NCBI RefSeq assembly: GCF_003583985.1
Contig: NZ_QXML01000004.1
Span: 1 to 64,000 of the forward strand
Source: Algoriphagus lacus
GTDB taxonomy: Bacteria > Bacteroidota > Bacteroidia > Cytophagales > Cyclobacteriaceae
Length of the DNA stretch: 64,000 bases
Direction of reading: 5' to 3'
Part shown: positions 24,831 through 33,931 of the stretch, in pieces
Position numbering within the stretch: position 1 is the first letter of the stretch
Layout: each line of letters begins with the position of its first letter
Made by a program: the position numbers and the translations under genes
The notes under the pieces: generated by a model
Databases searched by the model: none
Seen by the model: only the letters and a program-made list of their open reading frames with translations
Told to the model about the DNA's origin: nothing

Positions 24831-25703
24831 ATGGAAAAACTTATCATCCGCCTACGTACAGAGCCATTTTGGTCCATGTTTTTTGCCTTTGCGGCTATGA
24901 TTTTTTTCCTGATGGTCACGCAGACACTCACCCAATCCATCAAAAGCTGGGAATTGGACATGGAGATGTTTCTATGGTTTCTCTTGGTGGGGTTTATCGC
25001 TCAAAGTATTGATGGAGCGCTAGGAATGGCTTATGGAGTAAGCTGCAATTCAATTTTGTTAGGAATTGGGATTCCTCCGGCAGCAGCTTCGGCTTGGGTT
25101 CATTTTGCCCAGGTGTTTACCAGCTTGGCTTCGGGGATTTCTCATTGGAAAATGGGAAATGTAGACTGGAGCCTTGCCAAAAAGCTGTTAATTCCTGGGG
25201 TAATCGGTTCTGTAATCGGCGCTTTTTTACTTTCCAGTGTGGACGGAAATTTGGTCAAACCGGTCATTGCGGTTTACCTCCTGGTAATGGGGATTGTAAT
25301 TCTCAGAAAAGCGAGAAAAAGTCATCATCCAAAAAAATTCAATCGGGAAAGCCGTAGCCTTCCAGTATTGGCGACTTCCGGTGGCTTTGCTGATGCAGTA
25401 GGGGGAGGAGGCTGGGGCCCGATTGTGAATAGTACCCTTTTGAGTAAGGGGAAGATTGCCCGGTATGCTATCGGAACAGGCAACTTCGTGGAGTTTTTTG
25501 TCTCTTTGGCCAGTGCTTCGACTTTCTTGTTTTTTGTAAAAGAACTTAGCTTGGCTCCAGTGCTGGGCCTGATTTTGGGAGGAATTGTAGCAGCCCCATT
25601 TGCAGCTTATATCTGCAAGTTGATTAAGCCGAAATATTTGATGGTGGCTGTTGGAGTTCTGATTATAGTGCTGAGCCTTAGAAATTTATATTTGTCAATC
25701 TAA
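24831..25703 (+). CDS. TSUP (TauE/SafE) family membrane transporter
   Basis: 290 residues from ATG 24831, with eight or nine transmembrane segments. Family features are the inverted pair of glycine-rich motifs: QSIDGALGMAYGVS (about 58-71) and the second SGGFADAVGGGGWGPI (about 181-196). TSUP proteins move sulfite, sulfonates, thiosulfate or other small organic anions, and in Bacteroidota they often accompany sulfur-assimilation genes. No sulfur enzyme is in the window. A palindromic operator-like site 58 bases upstream resembles one before the TonB receptor at 26031, so the two may share a regulator. The substrate is unknown. Confidence 0.92.
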   Translation: MEKLIIRLRTEPFWSMFFAFAAMIFFLMVTQTLTQSIKSWELDMEMFLWFLLVGFIAQSIDGALGMAYGVSCNSILLGIGIPPAAASAWVHFAQVFTSLASGISHWKMGNVDWSLAKKLLIPGVIGSVIGAFLLSSVDGNLVKPVIAVYLLVMGIVILRKARKSHHPKKFNRESRSLPVLATSGGFADAVGGGGWGPIVNSTLLSKGKIARYAIGTGNFVEFFVSLASASTFLFFVKELSLAPVLGLILGGIVAAPFAAYICKLIKPKYLMVAVGVLIIVLSLRNLYLSI

Positions 25704-25972
25704 TTTTCTGCTGTTACTATTTTTAAGTCAAATGAATCCGTTTGGAAGCTTCTTTTCCAAAAGAAATCAACTTGATCAATTGGTTTAAATAGAAATTCCC
25801 ACTTCACTTTTTCATTTAAAGATTTTACTTTTTTCGGGACTTTTGATAGGGAAGTTCAAAAGGGTCTTCTGATGTTGAAGTTTTTGAATTTGGGCCCTTG
25901 GATTTGGAGAAACATTCAATTTTTAGGACATCATTGCTTTGACCGATAATTATCCCAATGTTCTCTTCCATT

Positions 25973-26003
25973 AAAAAAACCGGACTTATTAGCCCGGTCT
26001 TTT
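25973..26003 (-). terminator. Terminator of the TonB receptor gene
   Basis: On the minus strand ACCGGGCT-aata-AGTCCGGT is followed by seven T, 28 bases after the receptor stop. One internal mismatch in the stem. Confidence 0.85.
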
Positions 26004-26030
26004 CCAATGACAATAAACCCAGTTTCAATT

Positions 26031-28577
26031 TCAGATGGCATATCTCAGCGTCACTCCAAAAGTAGCTGGATCACCCAATACCGCTGCATAATGTCCGGCA
26101 TTCCCTGCTGCCGGAAGCAATTGCTCATAATAGTTTTGATTCAGTAAGTTCCTAGACCAAATGAATGCCGAGAAGCCTTTGCTCATCCGAAATCCAGCTC
26201 TGGCATTGACCAGCGCATAGCCATCCACATTCAGGTATCTGGAAGGAGAGGGACTGGATGAAAATTCGGAACGGAAGAATGCATCCGCTGCAACAAAGAA
26301 ACTTCCCGAATTCCCAAAGAACTTGGTAGGCTTTGCGTATTCTGAACCAACCGAACCTGCCCATTTGGAAATACCTGGAAGTCTTCCACCTGAGATGTCT
26401 TTGAAGGCCGATTCTCCCCCGGTTTCTTCCAGGGGAACCGGTGCATTAGGGAATGAAACATAGATGCCGTCCGTGTAGGCAAGGGCTCCATTTAGGGTGA
26501 TCGTTGGAGTCAAGCGGACATTTCCGTCCAATTCCACCCCGATTACCCGAACTTCATCCGCGTTGGCCAGGAATCCTCTGTTTACTCCGACTTCTGCAGT
26601 CTGCACCAAGGTTTGGTAATCCTCTATATTGGTGTTGTGGAAAACCACATTCAAGGTTGATCCCTTGGTAGGAGTGGTTTTGATGCCCAATTCAAAATGC
26701 TTGACATATTCTGGCTTCACTTCTGCCACCTCGAGTAGGGGCTGACCAGCCACTGTCGGGAGTCCTCCCAAGTTGATCCCAACAGGCTTGTAACTGGTGG
26801 AGACTGTTGCGAACGTGTTGATCTTTTCACTGAATTGATATGCCAAGGTCGCCTGGCCGGACCAATTCTGATCTTCCACATTAGCTATGAAACTTTGTGG
26901 AGAATACACAGAACGCTGTATTGCCAATAGTGCCGGATCGGTAGTTTGTAATCCTCCGTAAGTTTCCCGCTTGTAATCGACGTCCTTTTTATCATAGTTG
27001 AACCGGATGCCTGGAAGAAAATGGAGTTTTTCAGTGATAGCCCAATCCAATTGCCCAAATACCGCAGCCCCGACTGATTCCAAAGTGGAATAGGTTCGGA
27101 TACCATAGCCGTCAAGTAATCCTGGAGTTGCCCAAAGCGGACTGGTGGAACTTTGCGAAAATCTCCATTGTGCAGCTCCGGATTCCTCAGTATGGTAGGG
27201 GCTGGTTTTTAGGTTTTGGCTGAGGTAAAACACTCCAAATACTCCGCTGAGCTTTTTGGAAAAATCCCCTGCATACCGAATTTCTTGAGAAAACTGATCG
27301 TGACGGGAAGGAGCTTGAGAAAGTGAAAGAACAGGCAAACCGGTAAAATCCCGGTCATTGGAAGGCCCCCAATTCCAGTATCTCCAGGCGGTGGTTGAGG
27401 TCAAAGTGCCCTCGCCAATCTGGATGTCCGCATTGAGAGAGATCCCGCCCAAATCGTTGTTGGATCTCCAGGGGGTATCGTGATCCACGATTCGGTCGAA
27501 AGCATCTCGAGTCGGAAGGTCATAATTCAGATCGGCAATAATCTGTTCAAATCTACGATAGGGGGCACGCTGAGTTTCCACCACTCCGGCGACCACTTGG
27601 GCATAGCCATCAGGACGTTGGGAACTGGCATCTCCGGCAAGCACAAGTTCCACTTTGCTGGAAGGATTGAACAAGAGCTGTCCTCTAAAACCAAGATTAT
27701 TGAGATCGTTGATGCTTTTTCCGGTGACAATATTTTCAATTACTCCGTCACGCTGGGTACCGGAAAACGACACTCTTGCTGCCAAGTTTTTTGAAAGAGG
27801 GCCTGTGATGGAAGTTTTGGCCTGGATGAAGCCGTAGTTTCCATAGCTTAATTCAACAGTTCCACCGGGTGTATAACTCGGTAGTCGGGTGGAAATATTG
27901 AAAGCACCAGCAGTGGTGTTTTTCCCGAATAGAGTTCCCTGTGGGCCTCGAAGGACTTCGATCTGTTCGATATCTATGAAATCCAGCGAAGTAGCAGCAG
28001 GTCTGGCAAAATATACTCCATCCACATAGAATCCGACACCGGGATCAATACCATCATTGGTCAAACCAAAAGTAGAGCCCAGTCCTCGGATATTTAAAGT
28101 GGTATTCCTGGGGTTTGAGGAATAAAGCTGAACAGTAGGCACCAATTCCTTTACCCGGTTGACATTGAAGGAACCTGATTCTTCGATCTTGGGACCTCCG
28201 ACCACAGAAATGGGTATCGGGACTTTTTGCACTTCCTCAGTTCTCCTTCTGGCTGTGATCAAGACTTCGGCAAGCTGGAGGTCATCTTCCAATTGGATAT
28301 CCAGCACTTCTTGTGGAAGAGCGCTTAATTCCAATTGGAATTCTTTGAATCCGACAAAATTGACCTGTAAGGTCAAGGGGAATTCTTTTAGGTTTGTCAG
28401 TTTAAACTCCCCGTTTTCATCGCTCAGTGCATAAGTATTAGTTCCTTTTATCAACACTGTTGATCCGATCAAAGGCTCTCCTGAACTGTCTTTTATTTTT
28501 CCTTTGATCTCATTTTGTGCACTGGCATGCTGCAGGAAAAGAACTAAAGCAATTGCGGTAGATAGAAAATTTTTCAT
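26031..28577 (-). CDS. TonB-dependent receptor
   Basis: 848 residues, outer-membrane channel energised by TonB. Signal peptide ends near HASAQ. Residues about 22-100 form a carboxypeptidase-like regulatory domain (GEPLIGSTVLIKGT, YALSDENGEFKL), then a plug domain (about 115-240) with DGVYFARPAATSLDFID and QIEVLRGPQGTLFGKNTTAG, then a beta-barrel ending in an aromatic residue pattern FGVTLRYAI. The plug resembles siderophore- or organic-substrate receptors of the classic FecA/sphingomonad style rather than SusC. It is divergent from the ChrB-AraC gene, with an excellent 29-base palindrome between them. The substrate is unknown; sulfur or metal compounds are possible from the neighbours. Confidence 0.93.
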   Translation of the reverse strand: MKNFLSTAIALVLFLQHASAQNEIKGKIKDSSGEPLIGSTVLIKGTNTYALSDENGEFKLTNLKEFPLTLQVNFVGFKEFQLELSALPQEVLDIQLEDDLQLAEVLITARRRTEEVQKVPIPISVVGGPKIEESGSFNVNRVKELVPTVQLYSSNPRNTTLNIRGLGSTFGLTNDGIDPGVGFYVDGVYFARPAATSLDFIDIEQIEVLRGPQGTLFGKNTTAGAFNISTRLPSYTPGGTVELSYGNYGFIQAKTSITGPLSKNLAARVSFSGTQRDGVIENIVTGKSINDLNNLGFRGQLLFNPSSKVELVLAGDASSQRPDGYAQVVAGVVETQRAPYRRFEQIIADLNYDLPTRDAFDRIVDHDTPWRSNNDLGGISLNADIQIGEGTLTSTTAWRYWNWGPSNDRDFTGLPVLSLSQAPSRHDQFSQEIRYAGDFSKKLSGVFGVFYLSQNLKTSPYHTEESGAAQWRFSQSSTSPLWATPGLLDGYGIRTYSTLESVGAAVFGQLDWAITEKLHFLPGIRFNYDKKDVDYKRETYGGLQTTDPALLAIQRSVYSPQSFIANVEDQNWSGQATLAYQFSEKINTFATVSTSYKPVGINLGGLPTVAGQPLLEVAEVKPEYVKHFELGIKTTPTKGSTLNVVFHNTNIEDYQTLVQTAEVGVNRGFLANADEVRVIGVELDGNVRLTPTITLNGALAYTDGIYVSFPNAPVPLEETGGESAFKDISGGRLPGISKWAGSVGSEYAKPTKFFGNSGSFFVAADAFFRSEFSSSPSPSRYLNVDGYALVNARAGFRMSKGFSAFIWSRNLLNQNYYEQLLPAAGNAGHYAAVLGDPATFGVTLRYAI

Positions 28578-28616
28578 TGGTGCTACAATAGGTTTTATTT
28601 TAATTCTATAAAAACT

Positions 28617-28645
28617 ATATTTCCTATCGAATAGATAGGAAATAT
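28617..28645. promoter_or_regulatory. Perfect 12-bp palindrome, operator candidate (site 2)
   Basis: ATATTTCCTATC-gaata-GATAGGAAATAT, perfect arms. It is 40 bases upstream of the TonB receptor start and 121 bases upstream of the ChrB-AraC start, so it could control both. Its core CCTATCGAATAGATAGG matches the layout of site 1 upstream of the TSUP gene. It is the most clearly structured operator candidate in the window. Confidence 0.75.
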
Positions 28646-28766
28646 CGGCAAAGATATATTTATTTGTTCAATCCAAAATTTTTCCAAAAAAAAACTGAAA
28701 AAAAATTGCTCACTCAACACATCAACTATTGAAATCCACCCAGATCTCTCATTAGAACCACCACCT

Positions 28767-29660
28767 ATGAAATGGATCACCCGAGAAAAACCGAAAATTG
28801 ACAGAATTGCCACTCCTTGGCTTATCAACCGTTACATCGACTCAGATGCGGAATTTCTATTTGTTCCTTTCGATAAAGTCTTGGAAAAAGCAGCCGAGTT
28901 TAAGGCTATTCCATTTGATATTCCCAACGTGGAGTACAGCCATTATGGACCTGAATGCACTTTTGATTTTGTCCTAAAAAAACATGATTTAACAGATCCA
29001 GCCCTTAAGAAGTTGGCTTTAATAGTTCGCGGCGCGGATACGGACCGACATGAATTGGCCCCCGAGGCGGCTGGCCTTTTTGCTATTTTTTCCGGATTGT
29101 CACATACCATCACTCAAGACCAGGAATTGCTCAGGATCGGCTTCCAGATTTATGATGGATTATATTTTTTCCTTAAGCACTTTTCCCAGTCAAGGCATTT
29201 GGAAAATAGCCCATTCGAAAAGCAGCTTCATGAAGTTTACCAAAAAATATTAGCGGAAAGCAAATCCAAAAAGAATTCCCAGCCGAAGTGGGTAAAAGAA
29301 TTGAAGGGGTTGATCCAGGATCACTTAGATTCCCAATTCTCCTTAGATCTGAAACAGGCAGCTCAATTGCTTCAAATCAACCCAAGTTACTTGTCTAGGG
29401 AGTTTTCCAAGCATTTTGAGGAATTGAATTTTGGAGATTACGTCCGAATCAGGCGGATCGAGCGTTCGGAGGAACTCATCCTAAACACAGATTATTCGCT
29501 GACTGAAATTGCCTATTTAACCGGATTTTCCGATCAAAGCCATTTTACCCGGATTTTCAGGCAGGTGAAAGGACTTACTCCTACCGCTTTTCGAAAAAAA
29601 TACAGGAAAAGTAAAGACAGTTCAAAAAGTAAAAATCCTTCTAGTATGGCTTTGAATTGA
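28767..29660 (+). CDS. ChrB-domain/AraC-HTH fusion regulator
   Basis: 297 residues combining two units. Residues 1-140 match the chromate-resistance ChrB domain: WITREKPKIDRIATPWLINR (3-22), a YSHYGPECTFDFVL block (57-70) and LALIVRGADTDRHELAPEAAG (83-103). Residues 178-281 form an AraC-type double HTH with LKQAAQLLQINPSYLSREFSKHF and LTEIAYLTGFSDQSHFTRIF. In proteobacteria ChrB is a sensor that regulates chrA; here the DNA-binding unit is AraC-like, which is an unusual arrangement. It is followed by a small outer-membrane protein and chrA on the same strand, consistent with a chromate or oxyanion response. The chromate role is family inference. Confidence 0.9.
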   Translation: MKWITREKPKIDRIATPWLINRYIDSDAEFLFVPFDKVLEKAAEFKAIPFDIPNVEYSHYGPECTFDFVLKKHDLTDPALKKLALIVRGADTDRHELAPEAAGLFAIFSGLSHTITQDQELLRIGFQIYDGLYFFLKHFSQSRHLENSPFEKQLHEVYQKILAESKSKKNSQPKWVKELKGLIQDHLDSQFSLDLKQAAQLLQINPSYLSREFSKHFEELNFGDYVRIRRIERSEELILNTDYSLTEIAYLTGFSDQSHFTRIFRQVKGLTPTAFRKKYRKSKDSSKSKNPSSMALN

Positions 29661-29693
29661 GGCTTTTTTTTGGTCTAAAAGAAAAATTCAACC

Positions 29694-30071
29694 ATGAAAA
29701 AAATAGTAGTGACATTCATTTTCGCAATTGGGATAATCTATTTGGGTTTTGCGCAGGAGAAGGAAAAGGAAGATTCAAAAGTGGAAATCGGCCTGGAAGG
29801 GATGCTGGGGATGACCTTTGCCGAGAATTTCTTTTCAGTCAATGTGGGAGGTCCAAATTTGCTGTTGCGGATTAACCCGGATTTTAAATTTGGAGTGGGA
29901 GCTTATCCTTCTTTTTTTGTGCGAGACAGCAAATCAGGAGCTAGACTTGCCGTAGGGCCAAGGATTGACTTCAAGAATTTTGTTTTGTTTTCGTCTTTCT
30001 TCCACTTTGATAGAACAGATGAATGGTTAGGGTCATTTGGAATAGGGTATAAATTCCATGGAAAGAAGTAA
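29694..30071 (+). CDS. Small outer-membrane-like protein, chr operon
   Basis: 125 residues with a signal peptide ending near GFAQ. The remaining 100 residues have alternating strands (VGGPNLLLRINPDFKFGVG, FVLFSSFFHF, SFGIGYKFHG) and end with an aromatic-rich strand, fitting a small beta-barrel or a lipocalin-like periplasmic protein. No named family is recognised. It lies 33 bases after the ChrB-AraC gene and overlaps chrA by 14 bases, so it belongs to the same transcript. It could be an outer-membrane pore for the ChrA substrate, which is a guess. Confidence 0.75.
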   Translation: MKKIVVTFIFAIGIIYLGFAQEKEKEDSKVEIGLEGMLGMTFAENFFSVNVGGPNLLLRINPDFKFGVGAYPSFFVRDSKSGARLAVGPRIDFKNFVLFSSFFHFDRTDEWLGSFGIGYKFHGKK

Positions 30072-31383
30072 GAATTTAGATGCCCCATCTTTGGCTGAAG
30101 CGACCCGGTTTTGGTTGAAACTTGGGTTTATCAGTTTTGGGGGGCCAGCCGGTCAGATTGCCATCATGCACGAGTACTTGGTGGAAAAGAAAAAGTGGAT
30201 CAGCGATTCCCGCTTTCTTCATGCCCTGAATTACTGCATGGTCTTGCCTGGACCTGAAGCCCAGCAATTAGCCACTTATCTGGGATGGCTATTACATGGT
30301 ACTAAAGGGGGATTAATAGCTGGCATTCTGTTCATTTTACCTTCCTTATTGATACTTCTTGCCTTAAGCATTGTCTATGTTTCCTTTGGAAAAATTCCTT
30401 GGGTAGAATCGGTTTTTGATGGATTAAAGCCGGCCGTGATTGCCATAGTCTTGGTAGCCTTAATCAAAATCGGCAAAAAATCCTTGCTCTCTTACTTTCA
30501 TTACGGAGTGGCTATTGCTGCATTTGGTTTGATTTTTTTCCTCAATATTTCATCCCCCCTGATCATTCTAGGCGCTGTAGTGCTGTCGGTTTTATTTCAA
30601 AAACTGGGTTGGATTCCGGAAAATGGTTCGGAAAAATCCAAATCGCTGAACACTGATCTCGAAAATTCCTACCTCATCAATTCCTTCAGCCCAAGGAAAT
30701 CTCCCGGAGGACCCTTGAAAACAATCTCTCAACAAATCGCTGTCGGATTGATTCTGTGGATCATTCCGATAGGGTTGTTTTTAGGCTTTTCCCAAAACTT
30801 TGAATTCTGGAAAACACTGAGCCTGTTTTTTACGCAGGCAGCTTTGGTCACTTTTGGAGGGGCTTATGCCGTTCTTCCCTATGTAGCCCAGGTCAGTGTG
30901 GAGAAATACCACTGGCTGGATAGTTTTCAAATGTTGGACGGTTTGGCCTTGGGCGAAACCACCCCCGGTCCATTGATTATGGTTTTGGTATTTGTGGGAT
31001 TAATGGCAGGCTACAACAGCTTCGATCAATCCCTCCTGATGGGTGGCCTGGGATTGCTGACTACTGCCTATTTTACTTTTCTCCCTTGTTTTCTTTTTGT
31101 GCTCGTTGGTGCTCCCTGGATTGAGTTGACCCGGGAAAATAAGAAACTAAAATCCTTGCTTGCCATTGTGACAGCAGCCGTAGTAGGAGTGGTGCTTAAT
31201 CTGACCATTTATCTGGGCAAAAGTGTTTTTTTTCCAATCGGAAAAACGTTAGAACCAGACTTCCTTGCAATTGGGTGGACTTTAATCTCATTTGTAGTGC
31301 TTTATCGACTAAAGGTCAATATGATAGTTTGGATAGGAGCAAGTGCGCTGTTTGGTCTGATGAGTTATTTATTTCTTGGTTAA
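30058..31383 (+). CDS. chrA: Chromate transporter ChrA
   Basis: 441 residues with two CHR repeats of the long-chain ChrA family. The first has GFISFGGPAGQIAIMH and MVLPGPEAQQLATYLGWL (about 61-95), the second AALVTFGGAYAVLPYVAQ and LALGETTPGPLIMVLVFVG. These Gly/Pro motifs are typical of chromate efflux pumps, which export chromate by proton exchange. The ATG overlaps the small outer-membrane gene by 14 bases. It sits two genes downstream of the ChrB-AraC regulator, a chromate-resistance layout. Resistance itself is not proven by sequence. Confidence 0.95.
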   Translation: MERSKNLDAPSLAEATRFWLKLGFISFGGPAGQIAIMHEYLVEKKKWISDSRFLHALNYCMVLPGPEAQQLATYLGWLLHGTKGGLIAGILFILPSLLILLALSIVYVSFGKIPWVESVFDGLKPAVIAIVLVALIKIGKKSLLSYFHYGVAIAAFGLIFFLNISSPLIILGAVVLSVLFQKLGWIPENGSEKSKSLNTDLENSYLINSFSPRKSPGGPLKTISQQIAVGLILWIIPIGLFLGFSQNFEFWKTLSLFFTQAALVTFGGAYAVLPYVAQVSVEKYHWLDSFQMLDGLALGETTPGPLIMVLVFVGLMAGYNSFDQSLLMGGLGLLTTAYFTFLPCFLFVLVGAPWIELTRENKKLKSLLAIVTAAVVGVVLNLTIYLGKSVFFPIGKTLEPDFLAIGWTLISFVVLYRLKVNMIVWIGASALFGLMSYLFLG

Positions 31384-31455
31384 TGATTTTTCATCTTGGT
31401 TTTGAAAAACAAGGAATTTTCTCTTCTCTCATTTTCCTATATTGAATAACATCTC

Positions 31456-32334
31456 ATGAAACTGATAAAAAATACCTTCATTCTTCTTTTCTGCTTGCTC
31501 CATGCAGTATTGGCCTTGGGTCAAAATCTCGATCACGAACAGTGGAAAGTTGACAGAAGAAAAGAAATAGTGGGTGAAAATGGCTGGCTAAATCTGGCTG
31601 GTTTGCTTTGGATGGACCAAGAACAGGTGCATTTAAATGAGTTTTCGAAAGACAGTTTGATCATTTCCTCAGAAGCCGGAAAAAAGACTATCGGAACCTT
31701 CAGGATTCAGGCTGATTCAGTTTGGTTTTCATTTAATCCCAAAGTGATCAAAAAGTCAGAATCCCAGAGCTCAGGAACCACCCTTCAATTCCCGGTAGAA
31801 TCTTATAATCAGGGAGGAGTTTATTTTGGCCGTTGGAAATGGTCGGTGATCAAGCGTGGTGACCGATTTGCAGTCAGGTTAAGGGATTTGGAGCATCCAG
31901 CTTTGACCAAATTTGAACCCATTCCTGCATATAATTATGATCCAGCTTGGAGATTGGATGCTTTTTTTGAACCTCGTTTCAATCAGTTTATTTCCATTAC
32001 CAATGTCCTGGGCCAAGTGATCGAGTGGAGAGTGATGGGGATAATAAAATTGCAGGTAGGGGGCAGCCCCATTGAATTAATTGCCTTGGAAGATCAGGGA
32101 AAATTATTCGTTATTTTTTCTGATGAAACAAACGGAGCAGGATCTTACCCCAGCGGAAGGTATTTGTATGTGAGTTATCCGGATAAAACAGGAAAAACCG
32201 TGATTGATTTCAATTACTCTTACAATCCACCCTGCGCCTTTACAGCCTTCGCCACCTGTCCAATTCCTCCTAAAGAAAATCGCTTGGATATGGCTATTCG
32301 AGCGGGAGAAAAATACCCTTTGACTGAGCATTGA
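31456..32334 (+). CDS. DUF1684 family secreted protein
   Basis: 292 residues with a signal peptide ending near ALGQ. The chain opens with QWKVDRRKEIVGENGWLNLAGLLW (about 30-53) and closes with the conserved NPPCAFTAFATCPIPP-EN and the motif VDFNYSYNPPCA, both characteristic of DUF1684. The family is widespread in Bacteroidota and proteobacteria, with no proven enzyme activity; the conserved acidic and cysteine residues suggest it may bind small ligands. It is 72 bases after chrA, possibly its own transcript. Upstream (31435-31450) a half-site CCTATATTGAATA resembles the operator core, but lacks the second half. Confidence 0.85.
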   Translation: MKLIKNTFILLFCLLHAVLALGQNLDHEQWKVDRRKEIVGENGWLNLAGLLWMDQEQVHLNEFSKDSLIISSEAGKKTIGTFRIQADSVWFSFNPKVIKKSESQSSGTTLQFPVESYNQGGVYFGRWKWSVIKRGDRFAVRLRDLEHPALTKFEPIPAYNYDPAWRLDAFFEPRFNQFISITNVLGQVIEWRVMGIIKLQVGGSPIELIALEDQGKLFVIFSDETNGAGSYPSGRYLYVSYPDKTGKTVIDFNYSYNPPCAFTAFATCPIPPKENRLDMAIRAGEKYPLTEH

Positions 32335-32445
32335 AAAAGTTGATAGGAACAGAAATCCAGACAAAATCCTAACCTTACCGCCTGGCTTGAGTATGTTTTT
32401 CTTTGGACCAAGAATTAGTTACTTTGGGAACTCAGTTTCCAAATT

Positions 32446-32865
32446 ATGCTGTCCAAAAGAGCCAAATACGCTATCAAAACCATACTTTTCCTTCAGGACC
32501 ATCCTGATTTGATTCCCGTTTCAGCCAAGCTTATTGCCGAGCGTGAGCGTATTCCCTATAAGTTTTTGGAGAATATTCTTCGGGATTTGAAGACCCACCA
32601 TTTGGTAAAAAGTATTCGAGGTGCGGAGGGAGGATATGCCTTGGCCAAAGATCCTTCACAGATCAGTATAGCCCAAGTAATGCGTGCCATGGACGGTCCG
32701 ATTGCCTTGATTCCCTGCATTTCTGAGCGGTTTTATGAAGCTTGCGTGGAGTGTGAGGACGAGGAGACCTGCAGAATCCGAAAGCTATTTGCTGAGGTTA
32801 GATCGGAGATGGTTCCTATTTTGGAAAGACCGATTACCACGCTGGCTGAAAAAAAAGAGAAGTAA
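32446..32865 (+). CDS. Rrf2 family regulator with cysteine cluster
   Basis: 139 residues with a winged HTH in the N-terminal 70 (YKFLENILRDLKTHHLVKSI, RGAEGGYALAK) and a C-terminal cysteine set Cys91, Cys100, Cys103, Cys109 (IPCISERF, EACVECEDEETCR). Members with this spacing bind an iron-sulfur cluster or sense cysteine and act as dimers on palindromes. A plausible target is the CCTA-N9-TAGG palindrome found before the TSUP gene and the TonB receptor, but its own promoter lacks a clear copy. It ends at a shared bidirectional terminator. Possible roles: sulfur, iron-sulfur or redox control. Confidence 0.93.
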   Translation: MLSKRAKYAIKTILFLQDHPDLIPVSAKLIAERERIPYKFLENILRDLKTHHLVKSIRGAEGGYALAKDPSQISIAQVMRAMDGPIALIPCISERFYEACVECEDEETCRIRKLFAEVRSEMVPILERPITTLAEKKEK

Positions 32866-32866
32866 T

Positions 32867-32903
32867 AAAAAAACCGAGTCTTTTTAGGCTCGGTTTTTTT
32901 TTT
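32867..32903. terminator. Bidirectional terminator
   Basis: AAAAAACCGAG and CTCGGTTTTTT form a stem around a loop of TCTTTTTAGG, placed between the convergent Rrf2 gene and the sugar-isomerase gene; T runs on both sides. Confidence 0.92.
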
Positions 32904-33931
32904 TAGGCTAGGGCCTTACGGCAGAATTCCACACATTTCTGGACTTCCTTGACGGCATCTGATCCGTCCGGAATTTGGTATTCCAATTCAATCGTGGCTG
33001 GAAACTGGTACTTATTCTTTTGCATTAGTTTCAGGATGTCCCCGATTGGGGTGTTGCCGGTTCCCCAGGCAAGGTTTCCTTTGCCGTTGGCAGGAGTTTG
33101 TCTGTCTTTGGTGTGCATACTGAAGATTCGGGAATGGTGCTTTTCGATCAGTTGCATTAAGTCGGTGTGACCCGCTGCGATGTAATGGCCTGCATCGAGG
33201 TTTAGCCCATTGGCTGAACTTTGTGTAAGTGCCGTATCCCAAAAGGTAAAGGTCTCCTGCTCATGACCGTGATATCCGACGCCCATTTTGTGCTGTTCTC
33301 CCAGTTTGCCCAATCGTAAAGTCTGTTCGTCATTGGAAGGGTGCTCCAAGGTTACGTGGCTTGCTCCAAGAGCCTTGGCTGCTTTCATTCCATAGGCTAC
33401 TTCCAGATCCGAATTGTTTACTCCAAAAGCGGAGGGTTTGAAGGCATAGATGCTCACTCCGGCATCTTTGTACATCTTTCTTACTTGCTCAAACTTCTTC
33501 ATGTCGGCTTTGGCTCTCCATTCAGCCACCACTTTATTATGGGCTTCTGCCTGAGCTCGCATATCGGCCAATTCCTTGGTTTCATCCTCAGTCAAGGCTT
33601 CACCACGTCTTTGTTTTCCGCCCAATTGAAACATTCGGGATCGATTGACAGGTGATACTGGCATGCCTGCAAAGCTTTCAGCAGGATCACCCATCAGTTC
33701 GATAGAGCTCAAGCCGCTGTCCACTACATATTTCAAGGTAGCTTCGGCACTCTGATCGGGCATCGAGCGGAAAGAATACGTGATGCAACCGATTTTGACG
33801 CCGTTTATTTCCGAATCCGGTTTATGGTATGATTTGATCAGGGCAGGGGCACCTTGGAGCCATGATGGCACTACAGCGAGTCCGGCAATCCCCAGTGCTG
33901 ATTTTTGAAGAAATTCTCTACGGTTTTTCAT
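32903..33931 (-). CDS. Sugar phosphate isomerase/epimerase-like, Tat-exported
   Basis: 342 residues. A Tat signal (NRREFLQKSALGIAGLAV) suggests export to the periplasm. The rest has the TIM-barrel signatures of the xylose-isomerase-like superfamily: IELMGDPAESF, VSIYAFKPSAFGV, GYHGHEQETFTFWD, LNLDAGHYIAAGHTD and MHTKDRQTP, each carrying metal ligands at expected places. Members act as sugar isomerases, epimerases or inosose dehydratases; the substrate here is not clear. It is a lone gene whose end meets the shared terminator with the Rrf2 gene. Confidence 0.9.
   Translation of the reverse strand: MKNRREFLQKSALGIAGLAVVPSWLQGAPALIKSYHKPDSEINGVKIGCITYSFRSMPDQSAEATLKYVVDSGLSSIELMGDPAESFAGMPVSPVNRSRMFQLGGKQRRGEALTEDETKELADMRAQAEAHNKVVAEWRAKADMKKFEQVRKMYKDAGVSIYAFKPSAFGVNNSDLEVAYGMKAAKALGASHVTLEHPSNDEQTLRLGKLGEQHKMGVGYHGHEQETFTFWDTALTQSSANGLNLDAGHYIAAGHTDLMQLIEKHHSRIFSMHTKDRQTPANGKGNLAWGTGNTPIGDILKLMQKNKYQFPATIELEYQIPDGSDAVKEVQKCVEFCRKALA

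Noticed and set aside
25825..26028. 67-residue frame after the TonB receptor
   Set aside because: It overlaps the receptor's terminator and shows no family resemblance.
31435..31450. Third copy of the CCTA-N9-TAGG operator before the DUF1684 gene
   Set aside because: Only the left half CCTAT...GAATA is present; the right TAGG half is missing.
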